Origin: Ligilactobacillus ubinensis
Lineage (GTDB): Bacteria > Bacillota > Bacilli > Lactobacillales > Lactobacillaceae
Direction: 5' to 3'
Assembly (NCBI RefSeq): GCF_024160875.1
Contig: NZ_JAIULA010000004.1
Location: forward strand, 1 to 64,000
DNA: 64,000 bases
The number at the start of each line of letters is the position of its first letter. Position 1 is the first letter of the stretch. Shown here piece after piece: positions 26,880 through 38,502 of the stretch. Position numbers and translations under genes: made by a program. A model generated the notes under the pieces. It searched no databases. It saw only the letters and a list, made by a program, of their open reading frames with translations, and was not told the origin of the DNA.

Positions 26880-28232
26880 CTATTTATTCAAACGAGCAGT
26901 TAATTCCTTAGTCAATTCTTCATATCCTGGGCGACCAAGTAAAGCGAACATATTCTTCTTATAAGCTTCAACACCTGGTTGATTAAATGGATTAATTCCA
27001 TTTAAGTATCCAGAAATTGAAACAGCAATTTCAAAGAAGTAGATTGTATAACCTAAAGTAAAGGCTGTTTGATCTGGAATGTTCACAATCATATTTGGCA
27101 CATCACCGTCAGTATGTGCTAATACAACACCTTGGAATGCTTTAGTATTAACAAAGTCCATTGACTTGCCTTCTAAATAACCTAAACCATCTAAATTTTC
27201 TTTTTCCTTTGGAATTTCAATATCATGATTAGGTTTACCAACCTTAACAACAGTTTCCATCAAATTACGACGGCCTTCTTGAATATATTGGCCTAATGAA
27301 TGTAAATCTGTTGAAAAGTTTGCAGAAGATGGGTAAATACCTTTTTGATCTTTTCCTTCTGATTCACCCATTAATTGCTTCCACCATTCAGAGAAATATT
27401 GCAATGATGGTTCATAATTTTCCAAAATTTCTGTTGTATAGCCTTTACGATATAAAATATTACGTAACGCTGCATATTGATATGCTTCATTTTTCTCCAA
27501 ATCTGCATCAGAGTAATCATTTCTTGCTGCAGCTGCACCTTCCATCAACTTATCAACATCTGCACCTGACGCAGCAATTGGCAATAATCCGACTGGTGTC
27601 AATACAGAAAAACGACCACCAACATCATCAGGAATCACAAAAGTCTCATATCCTTCAGCATCTGCTTCAGTTTTCAATGCACCACGAGCTCGATCTGTTG
27701 TTGCATAGATACGTTCGCGCGCGCCTTGTTCTCCATATTTAGCAACTAACTTTTCTTTGAAGATTCTAAATGCAATTGAAGGTTCTGTTGTTGTCCCTGA
27801 CTTTGAGATAACATTTACTGAAAAATCACGATCACCAATTAAGTCCATCAAATCATGGACATAACTCGATGAGATTGAGTTTCCTGCAAAGAAAATTTGT
27901 GGAGCATTTCTTTTTTCAGCTGGTAAATAATTATAAAATGAATGGTGCAAAAACTCGATTGCTGCTCGTGCTCCAAGATAGGAACCACCAATTCCAATCA
28001 CAACTAAAACATCTGAATCTGATTGGATTTTTTTAGCAGCTTTTTTGATCCGTGCAAATTCTTCCTTATCATATTCTACAGGTAGATTGACAAAACCACG
28101 AAAATCATTACCTGCTCCTGTACCATTACGTAATTCTGCATCAACTGCAGTAACTAAAGCTTGCATTTCACCTAATTCATTAGAATGAACGAACTTCTCA
28201 AGATTTGAACTGTCAAATGAAATATGAGTCAT
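26880..28232 (-). CDS. pgi: glucose-6-phosphate isomerase
   Basis: A 450-residue glycolytic isomerase interconverting glucose 6-phosphate and fructose 6-phosphate. Signatures: [17 protein letters not shown] near residue 78, the phosphate-binding [16 protein letters not shown] near residue 142, [19 protein letters not shown] near residue 200 and the C-terminal [14 protein letters not shown] with the active-site Lys. The ATG at 28232 is used because AAGGAG lies 8 nt upstream; the ATG at 28238 is only 2 nt away from it. Confidence 0.97.
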   Translation of the reverse strand: MTHISFDSSNLEKFVHSNELGEMQALVTAVDAELRNGTGAGNDFRGFVNLPVEYDKEEFARIKKAAKKIQSDSDVLVVIGIGGSYLGARAAIEFLHHSFYNYLPAEKRNAPQIFFAGNSISSSYVHDLMDLIGDRDFSVNVISKSGTTTEPSIAFRIFKEKLVAKYGEQGARERIYATTDRARGALKTEADAEGYETFVIPDDVGGRFSVLTPVGLLPIAASGADVDKLMEGAAAARNDYSDADLEKNEAYQYAALRNILYRKGYTTEILENYEPSLQYFSEWWKQLMGESEGKDQKGIYPSSANFSTDLHSLGQYIQEGRRNLMETVVKVGKPNHDIEIPKEKENLDGLGYLEGKSMDFVNTKAFQGVVLAHTDGDVPNMIVNIPDQTAFTLGYTIYFFEIAVSISGYLNGINPFNQPGVEAYKKNMFALLGRPGYEELTKELTARLNK

Positions 28233-28425
28233 TTCCATCTCTCCTTAAAATATGTTATCTACATTTTTAATTATACAATATATTTTATGATTTGAAACAT
28301 AAAATTGACGATAAATTATTATTTATCCTTAAAACCACTTAAAAGATAGTCAATCACCTTAAAAATAAATTTTTATCGTTGTTGTATATCTGCATCTAAC
28401 TATTTTAATTCATCTTAAAAAATAT

Positions 28426-29283
28426 TTATTTTAACTGACCTAATAGTATACCACCTACAATAACTAGCAATGAACCAATAATAACATAGCCCATTTCTTT
28501 TCTTGTTTTTTTCTCGCCCAAAAAAAGTATCGATCCAAAAGTTGAAATAACAATTCCCATTTGAGAAAATGAAAAACTAATAGCTAGTCCGACTGTTGTT
28601 GTGGCTAAAAACATAAAAAAGTTTCCGGTTCCCCAAACTAAACCTGTCAACATATTTTTAAAAGTTTCTGTTTGAAATATATTTTGGCCATATGCAAATA
28701 TAGTTGCTCCAACGACCATTCCCATTGCTTGTGGTAAAACCATCGCTTGTGTATCCACATTTGCCCATGTAACTATAACTGTATAGCCTAAGTACCCTAA
28801 TGTTGAAAGTAGCATAGCGCGATAACCTACACTCCAATTTTCGTTCACCTTTTTTATCGCAGTTTTGTCACGTAGGGCGGTCAATGAAGAGCCTACCACT
28901 AAAACAATTAATGCTATTGTTCCCAGCGTCAACTGCCTAACCGTTGTCCATTCATGAAATAGTAAAGCGCCTGCTAGAGCATTAGCCACTAATTGTGCCC
29001 CAGTTGAAATGGGAACTGCTTTAGATATCCCTACTGCCTTCATCGCATGAAATTGTTGATTTTGACCTATACTCCAAAAAAAGCCAGAAACAATCCCGAC
29101 AATCCATAGTTTAACAGTTGTATGTGTTGTAAAATGTTGCCACGTAAATACTGTCATCAATATGGAAAATAATAACGCTCCCCACGTCATTCCTAATGTT
29201 TGTTGATTAGCGCTACCACCTAGTTTTCCGCTAATAAGACCAACACTACCCCAAGCAATTGCTGGAATTAGTGCAATTAACAT
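28426..29283 (-). CDS. GRP-type sugar transporter (GlcU/RbsU-like)
   Basis: A 285-residue, ten-TM permease of the glucose/ribose porter family, a proton-driven PEP-independent sugar importer. The start MLIALIPAIAWGSVGLISGKLGGS, the VGFFWSIGQNQQF-like motif (SGFFWSIGQNQQFHAMK) and VPISTGAQLVANAL are characteristic. Relatives include GlcU of Staphylococcus xylosus and lactobacillar RbsU. Lying just upstream of pgi it would fit glucose uptake, but ribose cannot be excluded. A short hairpin, GATAAATTATTATTTATC, lies in the gap to pgi. Confidence 0.85.
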   Translation of the reverse strand: MLIALIPAIAWGSVGLISGKLGGSANQQTLGMTWGALLFSILMTVFTWQHFTTHTTVKLWIVGIVSGFFWSIGQNQQFHAMKAVGISKAVPISTGAQLVANALAGALLFHEWTTVRQLTLGTIALIVLVVGSSLTALRDKTAIKKVNENWSVGYRAMLLSTLGYLGYTVIVTWANVDTQAMVLPQAMGMVVGATIFAYGQNIFQTETFKNMLTGLVWGTGNFFMFLATTTVGLAISFSFSQMGIVISTFGSILFLGEKKTRKEMGYVIIGSLLVIVGGILLGQLK

Positions 29284-29538
29284 ACTAAAATACCTCTCTT
29301 TACTTTGTAGATTCTCTCTTAAGGATAAAAGTATATTTTACCAGTTATCCTTAGTCTTTTACAAGTATATCTCCCAAATTAAACTTAACTACTTTAATTG
29401 CTATCCTAAATTAATAACTTATATTTATTATCTGATGTTTAAAACTTTAGTAATTTAACCATTGTAAAATTGACTTAGAATAATTTATTGGTTTAAAATT
29501 AAGTATTATCACTTTCTTGGAAAGGACGGTTCATAGCC

Positions 29539-31683
29539 GTGCACTTAAAAAAAATTAGTAATTTTCTTAACACACGCTGGGGTTTCTTTACGTTGTTAAC
29601 TAGTTTGTTTTGGTTAAAAACAATTATTATCTACTGCATTGACTTTAGTTTAGATGTTTCCGGTATTTATCAATATTTTGTTTTACTAATTAACCCAATT
29701 GCAACAACGATGTTACTATTTAGTTTAGCTTTTTATTTAAAGCGAACGATTCCAGCTTATCTAACTATGTTACTACTGTATATCGCTAATTCTGCATTAT
29801 TACTTTTTAACGTTATCTATTATCGTGAATTTACCGATTTTATGACTTTTAATGTCATTTTTGGCTATTCATCTGTTTCCAACGGTCTAAGTACCAGTTC
29901 AATGGCATTATTACAACCATCTGACATTATCATGGTCATAGATATTATTGCTGTTCTTTTTCTACTATTATTTAAGTTTATTAAACTTGATTCTCGGCCA
30001 ATACCACGAAAATCTGCTATTGCCGTTACTTCATTTAGTCTTTTCTTTTTATTTCTAAATATTACACTAGCTGAAATTAGTAGACCCCAGTTACTTACCA
30101 GAACCTTTGATCGTACCTATCTTGTTAAATATTTAGGCTTAGATACTTTCACAGTCTATGATGGTTTAAAAACAGCTAAAACTAATCAAACAAGAAGCGA
30201 TGCTGAAAGTTCTGATTTAAATGATATTATTTCATTTGTCAAGAAACATTATGCAGCACCAAATTCCAGTATGTATGGTATTGCAAAAGGACGCAACGTC
30301 ATCGTCATCCATCTAGAAAGCTTCGAACAGTTCCTGATTAATTTTAAACTAAACGGAAAAGAAGTTACTCCTTTTTTAAACAGTTTATATAACAGTAATG
30401 ATACGTATAGCTTCTCTAACTTCTTCAATCAGGTTGGGCAGGGAAAAACCTCTGATGCTGAAAATTTATTAGAAACGAGCACATATGGTCTTTCACAAGG
30501 TTCATTATTTTCAACCTTAGGTAGTGACAACACATTTGAAGCTGCTCCTGCAATCTTAAAACAAACTTCTGGATACACTTCAGCCGTTTTTCATGGAAAC
30601 TCTGGTTCTTTCTGGAATCGTGATAATACTTATAAAAATATGGGTTATCAATATTTCTTTGACTCCAGTTATTACAATACAAATTCAAATAACTTAACCG
30701 AATATGGACTAAAGGATAAATTACTTTTTCACGATTCAGTTAAATATTTAGAGCGACTTCAACAACCGTTCTATGCTAAATTTATTACTGTAAGTAATCA
30801 CTTTCCATTTGAATTAGACAAACAGAACACCACATTTAAGGCAGCGAATACAGGTGATAGTTCTGTCGATAATTACTTTGTTACTGCGCATTATCTAGAT
30901 CAAGCTGTAAAAGAGTTTTTTGAATACCTTAAAAAATCTGGCCTTTATGACAATTCTATTATTGTAATTTATGGTGATCACTATGGCATTTCAGATTCAC
31001 GTAATCTTAAATTAGCCTCACTATTAGGAAAATCGGCTTCTACTTGGAACTCTTACGATGATGCTCAAATGCAGCGAGTACCATTTATGATACACATTCC
31101 TGGTACAACAACAGGTGGGGTTCAAACCCAATATGGTGGTGAAATCGATGTTTTACCAACATTACTACATCTACTAGGAATAAATACCTCAAAATATATC
31201 CAGTTTGGAACCGATTTGTTCTCTAAACAGCATGACCAAGTTGTTGCATTTAGAAGCGGTGATTTTGTAACGCCAAAATACACTGTTATAAATAATACAA
31301 TTTATCAAAACAGTACTGGAGATGTAATTACACATCCATCTGCTAAAATTAAAAAATATGTTTCTAAAGCGCATAAAAAGGTTTCCACTGAATTATCATT
31401 ATCAGATTCACTCAATAATAAAAATCTATTGCGTTTTTATGTTCCAACTGGATTTACACCAGTTAATTCAAGTAATTACAACTACAAAAATGAATTTGGA
31501 CAAATAACAAAAATCCAAAATCTTTTAGGTAATAACTCAACTAGTTTATGGAGTCAAAATGGTAATAAGTCTACAATTGATGATTACACTTCAGACGCGC
31601 CTGAATTAAAAACAACAGATAAAAGCTCAACTAACAGTACTGATTCTTCTAATAGTAGTAGTAGTTCTAGTTCAAACAACTAA
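29539..31683 (+). CDS. ltaS: LTA synthase family sulfatase-like membrane protein
   Basis: A 714-residue protein with five N-terminal TM helices (residues about 12-180) and a large extracellular sulfatase fold (residues about 250-600). It carries FEQFLINFKLNG, then the catalytic Thr region GQGKTSDAENLLETS, the metal site IVIYGDHYG and FHGNSGSFWNRDNTY. It makes or modifies polyglycerol-phosphate lipoteichoic acid. The start is GTG 29539 with AAAGGA 12 nt upstream, an unusually long spacing. The C-terminus ends in a Ser/Asn/Thr-rich tail of about 25 residues. Confidence 0.88.
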   Translation: MHLKKISNFLNTRWGFFTLLTSLFWLKTIIIYCIDFSLDVSGIYQYFVLLINPIATTMLLFSLAFYLKRTIPAYLTMLLLYIANSALLLFNVIYYREFTDFMTFNVIFGYSSVSNGLSTSSMALLQPSDIIMVIDIIAVLFLLLFKFIKLDSRPIPRKSAIAVTSFSLFFLFLNITLAEISRPQLLTRTFDRTYLVKYLGLDTFTVYDGLKTAKTNQTRSDAESSDLNDIISFVKKHYAAPNSSMYGIAKGRNVIVIHLESFEQFLINFKLNGKEVTPFLNSLYNSNDTYSFSNFFNQVGQGKTSDAENLLETSTYGLSQGSLFSTLGSDNTFEAAPAILKQTSGYTSAVFHGNSGSFWNRDNTYKNMGYQYFFDSSYYNTNSNNLTEYGLKDKLLFHDSVKYLERLQQPFYAKFITVSNHFPFELDKQNTTFKAANTGDSSVDNYFVTAHYLDQAVKEFFEYLKKSGLYDNSIIVIYGDHYGISDSRNLKLASLLGKSASTWNSYDDAQMQRVPFMIHIPGTTTGGVQTQYGGEIDVLPTLLHLLGINTSKYIQFGTDLFSKQHDQVVAFRSGDFVTPKYTVINNTIYQNSTGDVITHPSAKIKKYVSKAHKKVSTELSLSDSLNNKNLLRFYVPTGFTPVNSSNYNYKNEFGQITKIQNLLGNNSTSLWSQNGNKSTIDDYTSDAPELKTTDKSSTNSTDSSNSSSSSSSNN

Positions 31684-31807
31684 AGATTTCATTACAAAGG
31701 AGTAAATTATTAAATAATTTGCTCCTTTTTTCGTGTCCTTTTCATAATTTATTCATATTTTTCTTTTAAACTATCTGAATAGAATTACTTTAAAAGAGGT
31801 GACGAGT

Positions 31808-32548
31808 TTGCATTGCTTACCAAAAATACTTGCAAGTCTACGCTATCATATTAAAGATACCCTGACTTTTATCGGCTTTTCTTTTATTGGTTCCTTATGC
31901 TTACTAGTAATAATAACTTTGCAGCTCATCCAACAAACTTCATTGGCACAGTTTAAAATTAATACTAGCAATATAGGTACTGATTTTAGAACAAGTGCAG
32001 CTATTGAAGAAATTATTCAATTTAAACAGCAACAAATATTCAATAGTCAACTAATCTTATTAATATTAATTATTCTTTTTATTTTAACCTTACTAATACT
32101 TAATATTTATGTGTTACAACATCGTAAACATGAAATATCTATTTTCTTCACGGCAAATCAAACAGATATTTCAATTACCTTCTTTGTTGTTGCACAATTA
32201 GTTATTGTTATTGTTGCTAGTTTCATTTTGTCATTTGTTTGTTTAAATTTTTTTGAATCCTTTTTCGTATCTGAACTTAACAGTTTTAATGATAATCTTG
32301 TATTAAAAAATAGTTTAAGCGCTAATGAAATACAGCATACCGTTGGTAGACTGTTTGAATCTGATATTTTTGCAACAACTGCAAATAACTTGCTTAAAAC
32401 AGATCCTAGTACTTTAAGTGATATCTTAATTCTTAGTTTTAGCAAATATTGCAAACTATTCTTAGCATTATTTTTAAGTAGCAGCATTTTTTTAAGTATA
32501 AGTTCATTTATTCAAATAAAGATGTTTCATAAAAGAAATTCGAGGTGA
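31808..32548 (+). CDS. FtsX-like ABC transporter permease
   Basis: A 246-residue membrane protein with four helices near residues 15-40, 78-103, 118-145 and 215-240. The layout is that of FtsX/MacB permeases: helix, extracellular loop, two helices, extracellular loop, helix. The link QHRKHEISIFFTANQTDISITFFVVAQL matches the REI-ALGA-type coupling helix of that superfamily. The start is TTG 31808, 6 nt after AGAGGTG. The next gene begins 4 nt later and encodes a degenerate ABC ATPase. No recognised named homologue. Confidence 0.65.
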   Translation: MHCLPKILASLRYHIKDTLTFIGFSFIGSLCLLVIITLQLIQQTSLAQFKINTSNIGTDFRTSAAIEEIIQFKQQQIFNSQLILLILIILFILTLLILNIYVLQHRKHEISIFFTANQTDISITFFVVAQLVIVIVASFILSFVCLNFFESFFVSELNSFNDNLVLKNSLSANEIQHTVGRLFESDIFATTANNLLKTDPSTLSDILILSFSKYCKLFLALFLSSSIFLSISSFIQIKMFHKRNSR

Positions 32549-32552
32549 TCCT

Positions 32553-33107
32553 GTGCAAAATTTACAAATACAACCTACCATTCATCTAAATACTCACACT
32601 TTAAACATTATATATGTCTCTGGTTCTAGTCTAAAAAAAAACCAGTTTTTGAAAGAACATTTTAAGCACTCTAATTTAGGAAAAAAAAATCAGATTGCTT
32701 TTGTTACTAGTTCTAATGAAAGTTTAATTCCATATCTATCTGTTAGTGACAATATAGAACTTTTAAAAAAGCATGGACAAGAGCCCCAAATATATACTGA
32801 AATTATTTCTAAAATACTCTCTACAGAAACTTACCACAACTTTTTTTTTACTCCAACCAATAATCTTTCTCCGCTCGAAAAAATCCTTGTTACCCTTTTA
32901 AGAGGTATTCGTAATCAACAAGAATACTTGGTCATTGCCGATCATTTCGACGAATTAGATATTAATCAAACTCACTTTTTATTAGATATTCTACTTCACA
33001 TTATTGATACTACTGCTTACTACGTTGTTATTTTAACCCATCAAAAAGAACTTACTAATCATAAAAAAGCAACTGTCATTGATATAAATAGTCTTCAACT
33101 CAACTAA
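32553..33107 (+). CDS. degenerate ABC transporter ATP-binding-like protein
   Basis: A 184-residue protein that keeps the outline of an ABC ATPase but has lost the key residues. The Walker A position reads IIYVSGSSLKKNQFLKEHF with no GxxGxGK[ST]. The signature position reads NNLSPLEKILVTLLRGI instead of LSGGQ. The Walker B region is EYLVIADHFDELD with the catalytic Glu displaced, and VVILTHQKEL keeps the switch His. A Q-loop-like FVTSSNESLIPYLSVSDNIELL is visible. The start is GTG with GAGGTGATC just upstream, tightly coupled to the permease gene. ATP binding looks unlikely. Confidence 0.6.
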   Translation: MQNLQIQPTIHLNTHTLNIIYVSGSSLKKNQFLKEHFKHSNLGKKNQIAFVTSSNESLIPYLSVSDNIELLKKHGQEPQIYTEIISKILSTETYHNFFFTPTNNLSPLEKILVTLLRGIRNQQEYLVIADHFDELDINQTHFLLDILLHIIDTTAYYVVILTHQKELTNHKKATVIDINSLQLN

Positions 33108-33130
33108 TCAACCTTCATAACCATATTCTA

Positions 33131-33167
33131 TGCCTAATTTTATATCTTATAAAATTAGGTTTTTTTG
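33131..33167 (+). terminator. terminator of the FtsX-like/ABC-like operon
   Basis: CCTAATTTTATA (33133-33144) pairs with TATAAAATTAGG (33148-33159), followed by T7. Confidence 0.85.
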
Positions 33168-33191
33168 TATTATCTATACAAATATTAGAAA

Positions 33192-33241
33192 CTAAAATAG
33201 CACAGTCTTCAACTGTAAAGCTGAATGACCATGCTATTGAA
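33192..33241 (-). terminator. possible terminator of the histidine kinase gene
   Basis: On the minus strand AATAGCATGGTC pairs with GACTGTGCTATT over about 11 bp with one mismatch, then TTTAGTTTC. The T run is weak. Confidence 0.55.
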
Positions 33242-33254
33242 TCAGTTATTTATT

Positions 33255-34790
33255 TTAAACTTCGCTTACTTCCTCATCCGGAAATGTTAATATAAATGTC
33301 GTTCCTTGTCCTTCTTGACTTGTAACTTCAATTTTTCCTTTATGCAATTGCATTAATTGATGAACAATGGATAGCCCCAAGCCAGATTCGCCATACTTAG
33401 TGTTATTCCTAGACGGATCCGCTTTATAATATCTTTCCCAAATATTACGTAATTGTTCTTTGCTCATCCCAATCCCCGTATCCGAAATACGTATAATAGT
33501 TTCGTGATATCCTCTTTCTGCTGAAATTCCAATTTTGCCATTTTGAGTAAATTGAATCGCGTTTTGGGTAATGTTAAAGACCACCTGAACAAATCTATCA
33601 TAATCTGCATAAACACTTAGTTCTTTAGGAATATTCAATTCAAACTCATCGCCAACTTCTTTCGCTTTTTTTGTTAACTGTTGAACGATATTTTTAATAA
33701 CTTGAACTGCATCAAATTTTGATTTTGAAAGTGTAATTGCTCCACTACGAATTTTTTCATAATCCAAGTTTTCATTTACCAATCTGATTAGTCTATTCGT
33801 TTCATTGCGCATTAACTCAATACTCTTGCCTTTACTTTCTTCCGGAATGGCATCATAAGCTAATCCTTCCAATAATCCATTAACTGTAGTTAGCGGCGTT
33901 CTCATCTCATGCGCTGCATCTGCCATAAATTGACGTCGCCGATCTTCTTGACGCTTAATTTCCTCACGTGATTCTTTTAATGAATCCGTCATTTGATTAA
34001 AGTCACCAGCTAAATAATCTAATTCATCACGACCGTTATTTTCAATTTTAACATCAAAATTACCTTCAGCAATTTGATGCACTGCACCACGCAAACGACT
34101 AATTCGTTTTGTTGTATAATGAGCTAAAATATAGCTCACAAAAATACCTAATAATGCAGAAATTAGCAGTGCATACAGTAAACTTTTTTGAATATCTTGG
34201 AGATTAGACTCTACACTAGATACCATTGCTCCAACTGAAATAACCGCCACTAAATTGCCACTAGAATCAAAACATGGAACAAAAACATCTGTTGTAACTT
34301 GTTGTTGTTGCTTTTGTATTTCAGGCAAACGTTTATTTTTATTGCTACTTTGCATTTTATTTTTAAAATATGAACTTAATTTTTTATTTTTAACAGAGAT
34401 TTTGCGCCCGCCAACATCTTTACGACGTTTTAAAATCTCTCCTTGCTTCAATTTTTTCCAATCAGACTTAGAAATAGTCGATTTAAATCCATTTGATGGA
34501 TAGATAATTTTCTTACGTCCTGTATAAATTGTAAAATGGACTTCCTGATTTTGCAGTAGGGTTTCACTAGTCTGCAACTTTACATTATCTAATACAAGCT
34601 TCTGCCCTGAATTAGTGGATTGTAGCGTCATCGACGAATTTTTAAGACTGTATGCATAGCTTTCCATTTGTGACCATGTTGTTTTATATACATTTTCCTT
34701 CATTAAATGAAAAAACGAAACTCCCAGAATTACCAACAAAGTGATGATCACTACAAAAAATGCCAACATCTGTTGATAAATTAATTTCAT
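33255..34790 (-). CDS. sensor histidine kinase (OmpR-type system)
   Basis: A 511-residue membrane kinase. TM1 is at residues 7-29, a basic extracellular sensor domain at about 30-203, TM2 at about 204-224, then HAMP. The HisKA domain has the phospho-acceptor His in DAAHEMRTPLTTVNG near residue 292. The HATPase domain has the N box NITQNAIQFT, G1 DTGIGM and G2 GLGLSIV. It overlaps the response regulator gene by 4 nt, a standard two-component pair. The signal is unknown; the neighbouring FtsX-like/ABC-like pair on the other strand is a possible partner. Confidence 0.92.
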   Translation of the reverse strand: MKLIYQQMLAFFVVIITLLVILGVSFFHLMKENVYKTTWSQMESYAYSLKNSSMTLQSTNSGQKLVLDNVKLQTSETLLQNQEVHFTIYTGRKKIIYPSNGFKSTISKSDWKKLKQGEILKRRKDVGGRKISVKNKKLSSYFKNKMQSSNKNKRLPEIQKQQQQVTTDVFVPCFDSSGNLVAVISVGAMVSSVESNLQDIQKSLLYALLISALLGIFVSYILAHYTTKRISRLRGAVHQIAEGNFDVKIENNGRDELDYLAGDFNQMTDSLKESREEIKRQEDRRRQFMADAAHEMRTPLTTVNGLLEGLAYDAIPEESKGKSIELMRNETNRLIRLVNENLDYEKIRSGAITLSKSKFDAVQVIKNIVQQLTKKAKEVGDEFELNIPKELSVYADYDRFVQVVFNITQNAIQFTQNGKIGISAERGYHETIIRISDTGIGMSKEQLRNIWERYYKADPSRNNTKYGESGLGLSIVHQLMQLHKGKIEVTSQEGQGTTFILTFPDEEVSEV

Positions 34791-35512
34791 TTGGCAACTA
34801 CCTCTGAATCATCAAATTTATAACCTACTCCCCAGACAGTTTGAATAACTTGTGGCCCAACTTTTTCAATTTTTTGACGTAGCTTCTTAATATGAGCATC
34901 TACCGTTCTTTCATCACCATAATATTCATAATCCCAAACCAATTGTAGTAACTGTTCTCGTGAAAAAACTTGTCTTGGTTTTTGAGCTAGTGTTTTAAGT
35001 AAGTCAAATTCCTTTGGAGTTAAATCATTTATTGGTTTATCAACCAAAAATGCTTCACGCGTCTTACTATTTAACTTAAAATGATCTGTTACAACATCAT
35101 AATTTTCTTGACTAATTCCATTACTACTTACTCTAGAATTTGGAATTTCAGCACGTCTATGCAATGCTTTAATTCTCGCAATTAGTGTGATCGGTGAAAA
35201 CGGCTTAACTACATAATCATCTGCACCCATTTCTAACCCTAAAACTTGATCACTTTCAGAATCACGTGCCGTTAAAATAATAATGGGAACTGTTTTTGAA
35301 ATTGACCGAATTTCCGCATTAACTTGCATCCCATCTTTTTTGGGTAAGTTAAGATCTAATGTAATCATGTCCCAACTATCTGGATCTTGTTTAAATTTTT
35401 CAACTGCTTCTTCACCATCATAAGCATACTCTACATTCCATTGTTCTTTTTTAAAAAACATTGACATCATTTCTGAAACAGATTTATTATCTTCTACCAT
35501 TAATAGTTTCAT
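34787..35512 (-). CDS. response regulator, OmpR/PhoB family
   Basis: A 241-residue two-domain regulator. The receiver domain (residues 1-120) has the acidic pair ED7-8, the phosphorylation site Asp53 in MITLDLNLP, Thr in ILTARD and Lys in YVVKPF. The winged-helix DNA-binding domain (residues about 145-235) contains LTPKEFDLLKTLAQKPRQVFSREQLLQLVW and RTVDAHIKKLRQK. Operon with the downstream kinase gene. The pair is not one of the well-named systems I can identify with confidence. Confidence 0.93.
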   Translation of the reverse strand: MKLLMVEDNKSVSEMMSMFFKKEQWNVEYAYDGEEAVEKFKQDPDSWDMITLDLNLPKKDGMQVNAEIRSISKTVPIIILTARDSESDQVLGLEMGADDYVVKPFSPITLIARIKALHRRAEIPNSRVSSNGISQENYDVVTDHFKLNSKTREAFLVDKPINDLTPKEFDLLKTLAQKPRQVFSREQLLQLVWDYEYYGDERTVDAHIKKLRQKIEKVGPQVIQTVWGVGYKFDDSEVVAK

Positions 35513-35791
35513 AGTAAAATTCTCCTTTTATACCTATTAATATTATCTTAACTTAAAGTTGTTAACTTTTTAAGAATTTTTCGCGACAATTACACAAACT
35601 AACCGTATTTAAATATTATTTATCTTTACTTCATTAAATAATTTACTTTTCAATCATACCATTATATACGCTACGATTCTGTTTTCATTTTCTAAAATTA
35701 GATTTTACGCTCTATTTTAACATATCTTTTACTCAAATCAATCCATGTCTAATTCTGTCTTGTCTAAATTACTTCTTTATCTATATTACAA
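35513..35791. other. non-coding gap upstream of the response regulator
   Basis: Roughly 280 nt of AT-rich DNA between the response regulator start and the tmRNA terminator. The regulator promoter must lie here; a GATAAT -10-like box preceded by the repeated motif AGTTAA is seen near 35545-35575 on the minus strand. No convincing -35, ORF or RNA structure was found in the rest. Confidence 0.4.
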
Positions 35792-35840
35792 TAAAAAAGA
35801 CTGATTTAAGTAATCATCCTTAGATGAATTAATCAGTCAC
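35792..35840 (-). terminator. terminator of ssrA
   Basis: On the minus strand GACTGATT (35838-35831) pairs with AATCAGTC (35806-35799), with further pairing inside, followed by T6. Confidence 0.82.
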
Positions 35841-35870
35841 TTTAAAAATTAAAATATACAGTTAGTTCAA

Positions 35871-36237
35871 TGGAGATGGCGGGGATCGAACCCGCGTCCA
35901 AGCATATTGCCACTTAAATATCTACGTTCATAGTCATATCATTTAGTTTTCATTACTAATTACGCCATATGGCTTGGCCAACATTAGTAACTAATCTGAT
36001 TAAGCCTCTCTTTATCACTTCAGATGTGAGTGATAAACGTAAGTCTATTTATTATAAAACCTGTATCTAACACATAGACAATGTTAGGCAGATTTACGCA
36101 ACTGCGATTAAGCAGCTAAAGCGTAAGAGTTTGTATTATTTTTTGCAGTTATATTTTAACTGAGCGTTTTATGGTAGTCGCAACCTACCAAACGCAATTT
36201 AAGCACAACCTATACCTGTCGAATCCATAACATCCCC
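35871..36237 (-). ncRNA. ssrA: transfer-messenger RNA
   Basis: tmRNA rescues stalled ribosomes and tags the peptide for degradation. The 5' end is GGGGATGTTATGGATTCGACAGG at 36237, and the 3' tRNA-like end carries the T-arm GGTTCGATCC-type sequence and an encoded CCA at 35873-35871. The tag frame runs from 36146 to 36108 and reads AKNNTNSYALAA then TAA, the expected lactobacillar tag with the ALAA degron. Length is about 367 nt. Confidence 0.96.
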
Positions 36238-36306
36238 AAATATACTATATATTATATACTACTAATTTATTTAAGAAAAGTAAACTGCTTTTAACAGAAG
36301 CACAAA

Positions 36307-36353
36307 AATATTCTCTAATTATTAGACCCATCAATCAATAATTAGAGAATACC
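36307..36353 (-). terminator. terminator of bglP
   Basis: A perfect 15-bp stem, TATTCTCTAATTATT (36309-36323) with AATAATTAGAGAATA (36337-36351), followed on the minus strand by T5. Confidence 0.9.
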
Positions 36354-36423
36354 CATCTTATTTATGTTCCATCTTCTCTATAACTACCTTAAACCTTACT
36401 TAAAGTGTTTGTTTTTCATGTAG

Positions 36424-38388
<1,965 letters not shown>

Positions 38389-38400
38389 TTAAACAAACTA

Positions 38401-38488
38401 AAAGCCCACATAAATCAAGCTAACCTCATTTTATTAAATGAGTTAAACTCCATTATGTGGGCTAATGCTTTAATAATTCTAATAACAC
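38401..38488 (-). promoter_or_regulatory. licT-bglP intergenic terminator with possible degenerate antiterminator target
   Basis: On the minus strand TTAGCCCACATAA (38465-38453) pairs with TTATGTGGGCTTT (38413-38401), giving a terminator between licT and bglP. The sequence just before it, GTGTTATTAG...GCATTAGCCC (38488-38459), resembles the clear antiterminator target at 39471-39442 and likewise overlaps the 5' arm of the hairpin. The terminator is sound; the target site is a tentative reading. Confidence 0.6.
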
Positions 38489-38502
38489 GCCTAAAATATT
38501 AT

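Noticed and set aside
27296-27742. 148-codon plus-strand ORF inside pgi
   Set aside because: Antisense shadow of a highly conserved glycolytic gene; the His/Leu/Gln-rich product is typical of reverse-frame translation.
31630-31683. AGT-rich simple repeat at the end of ltaS as a CRISPR-like or slippage repeat
   Set aside because: It encodes a Ser/Asn tail, is only a few codons long and has no spacer structure. No CRISPR array was found anywhere in the window.
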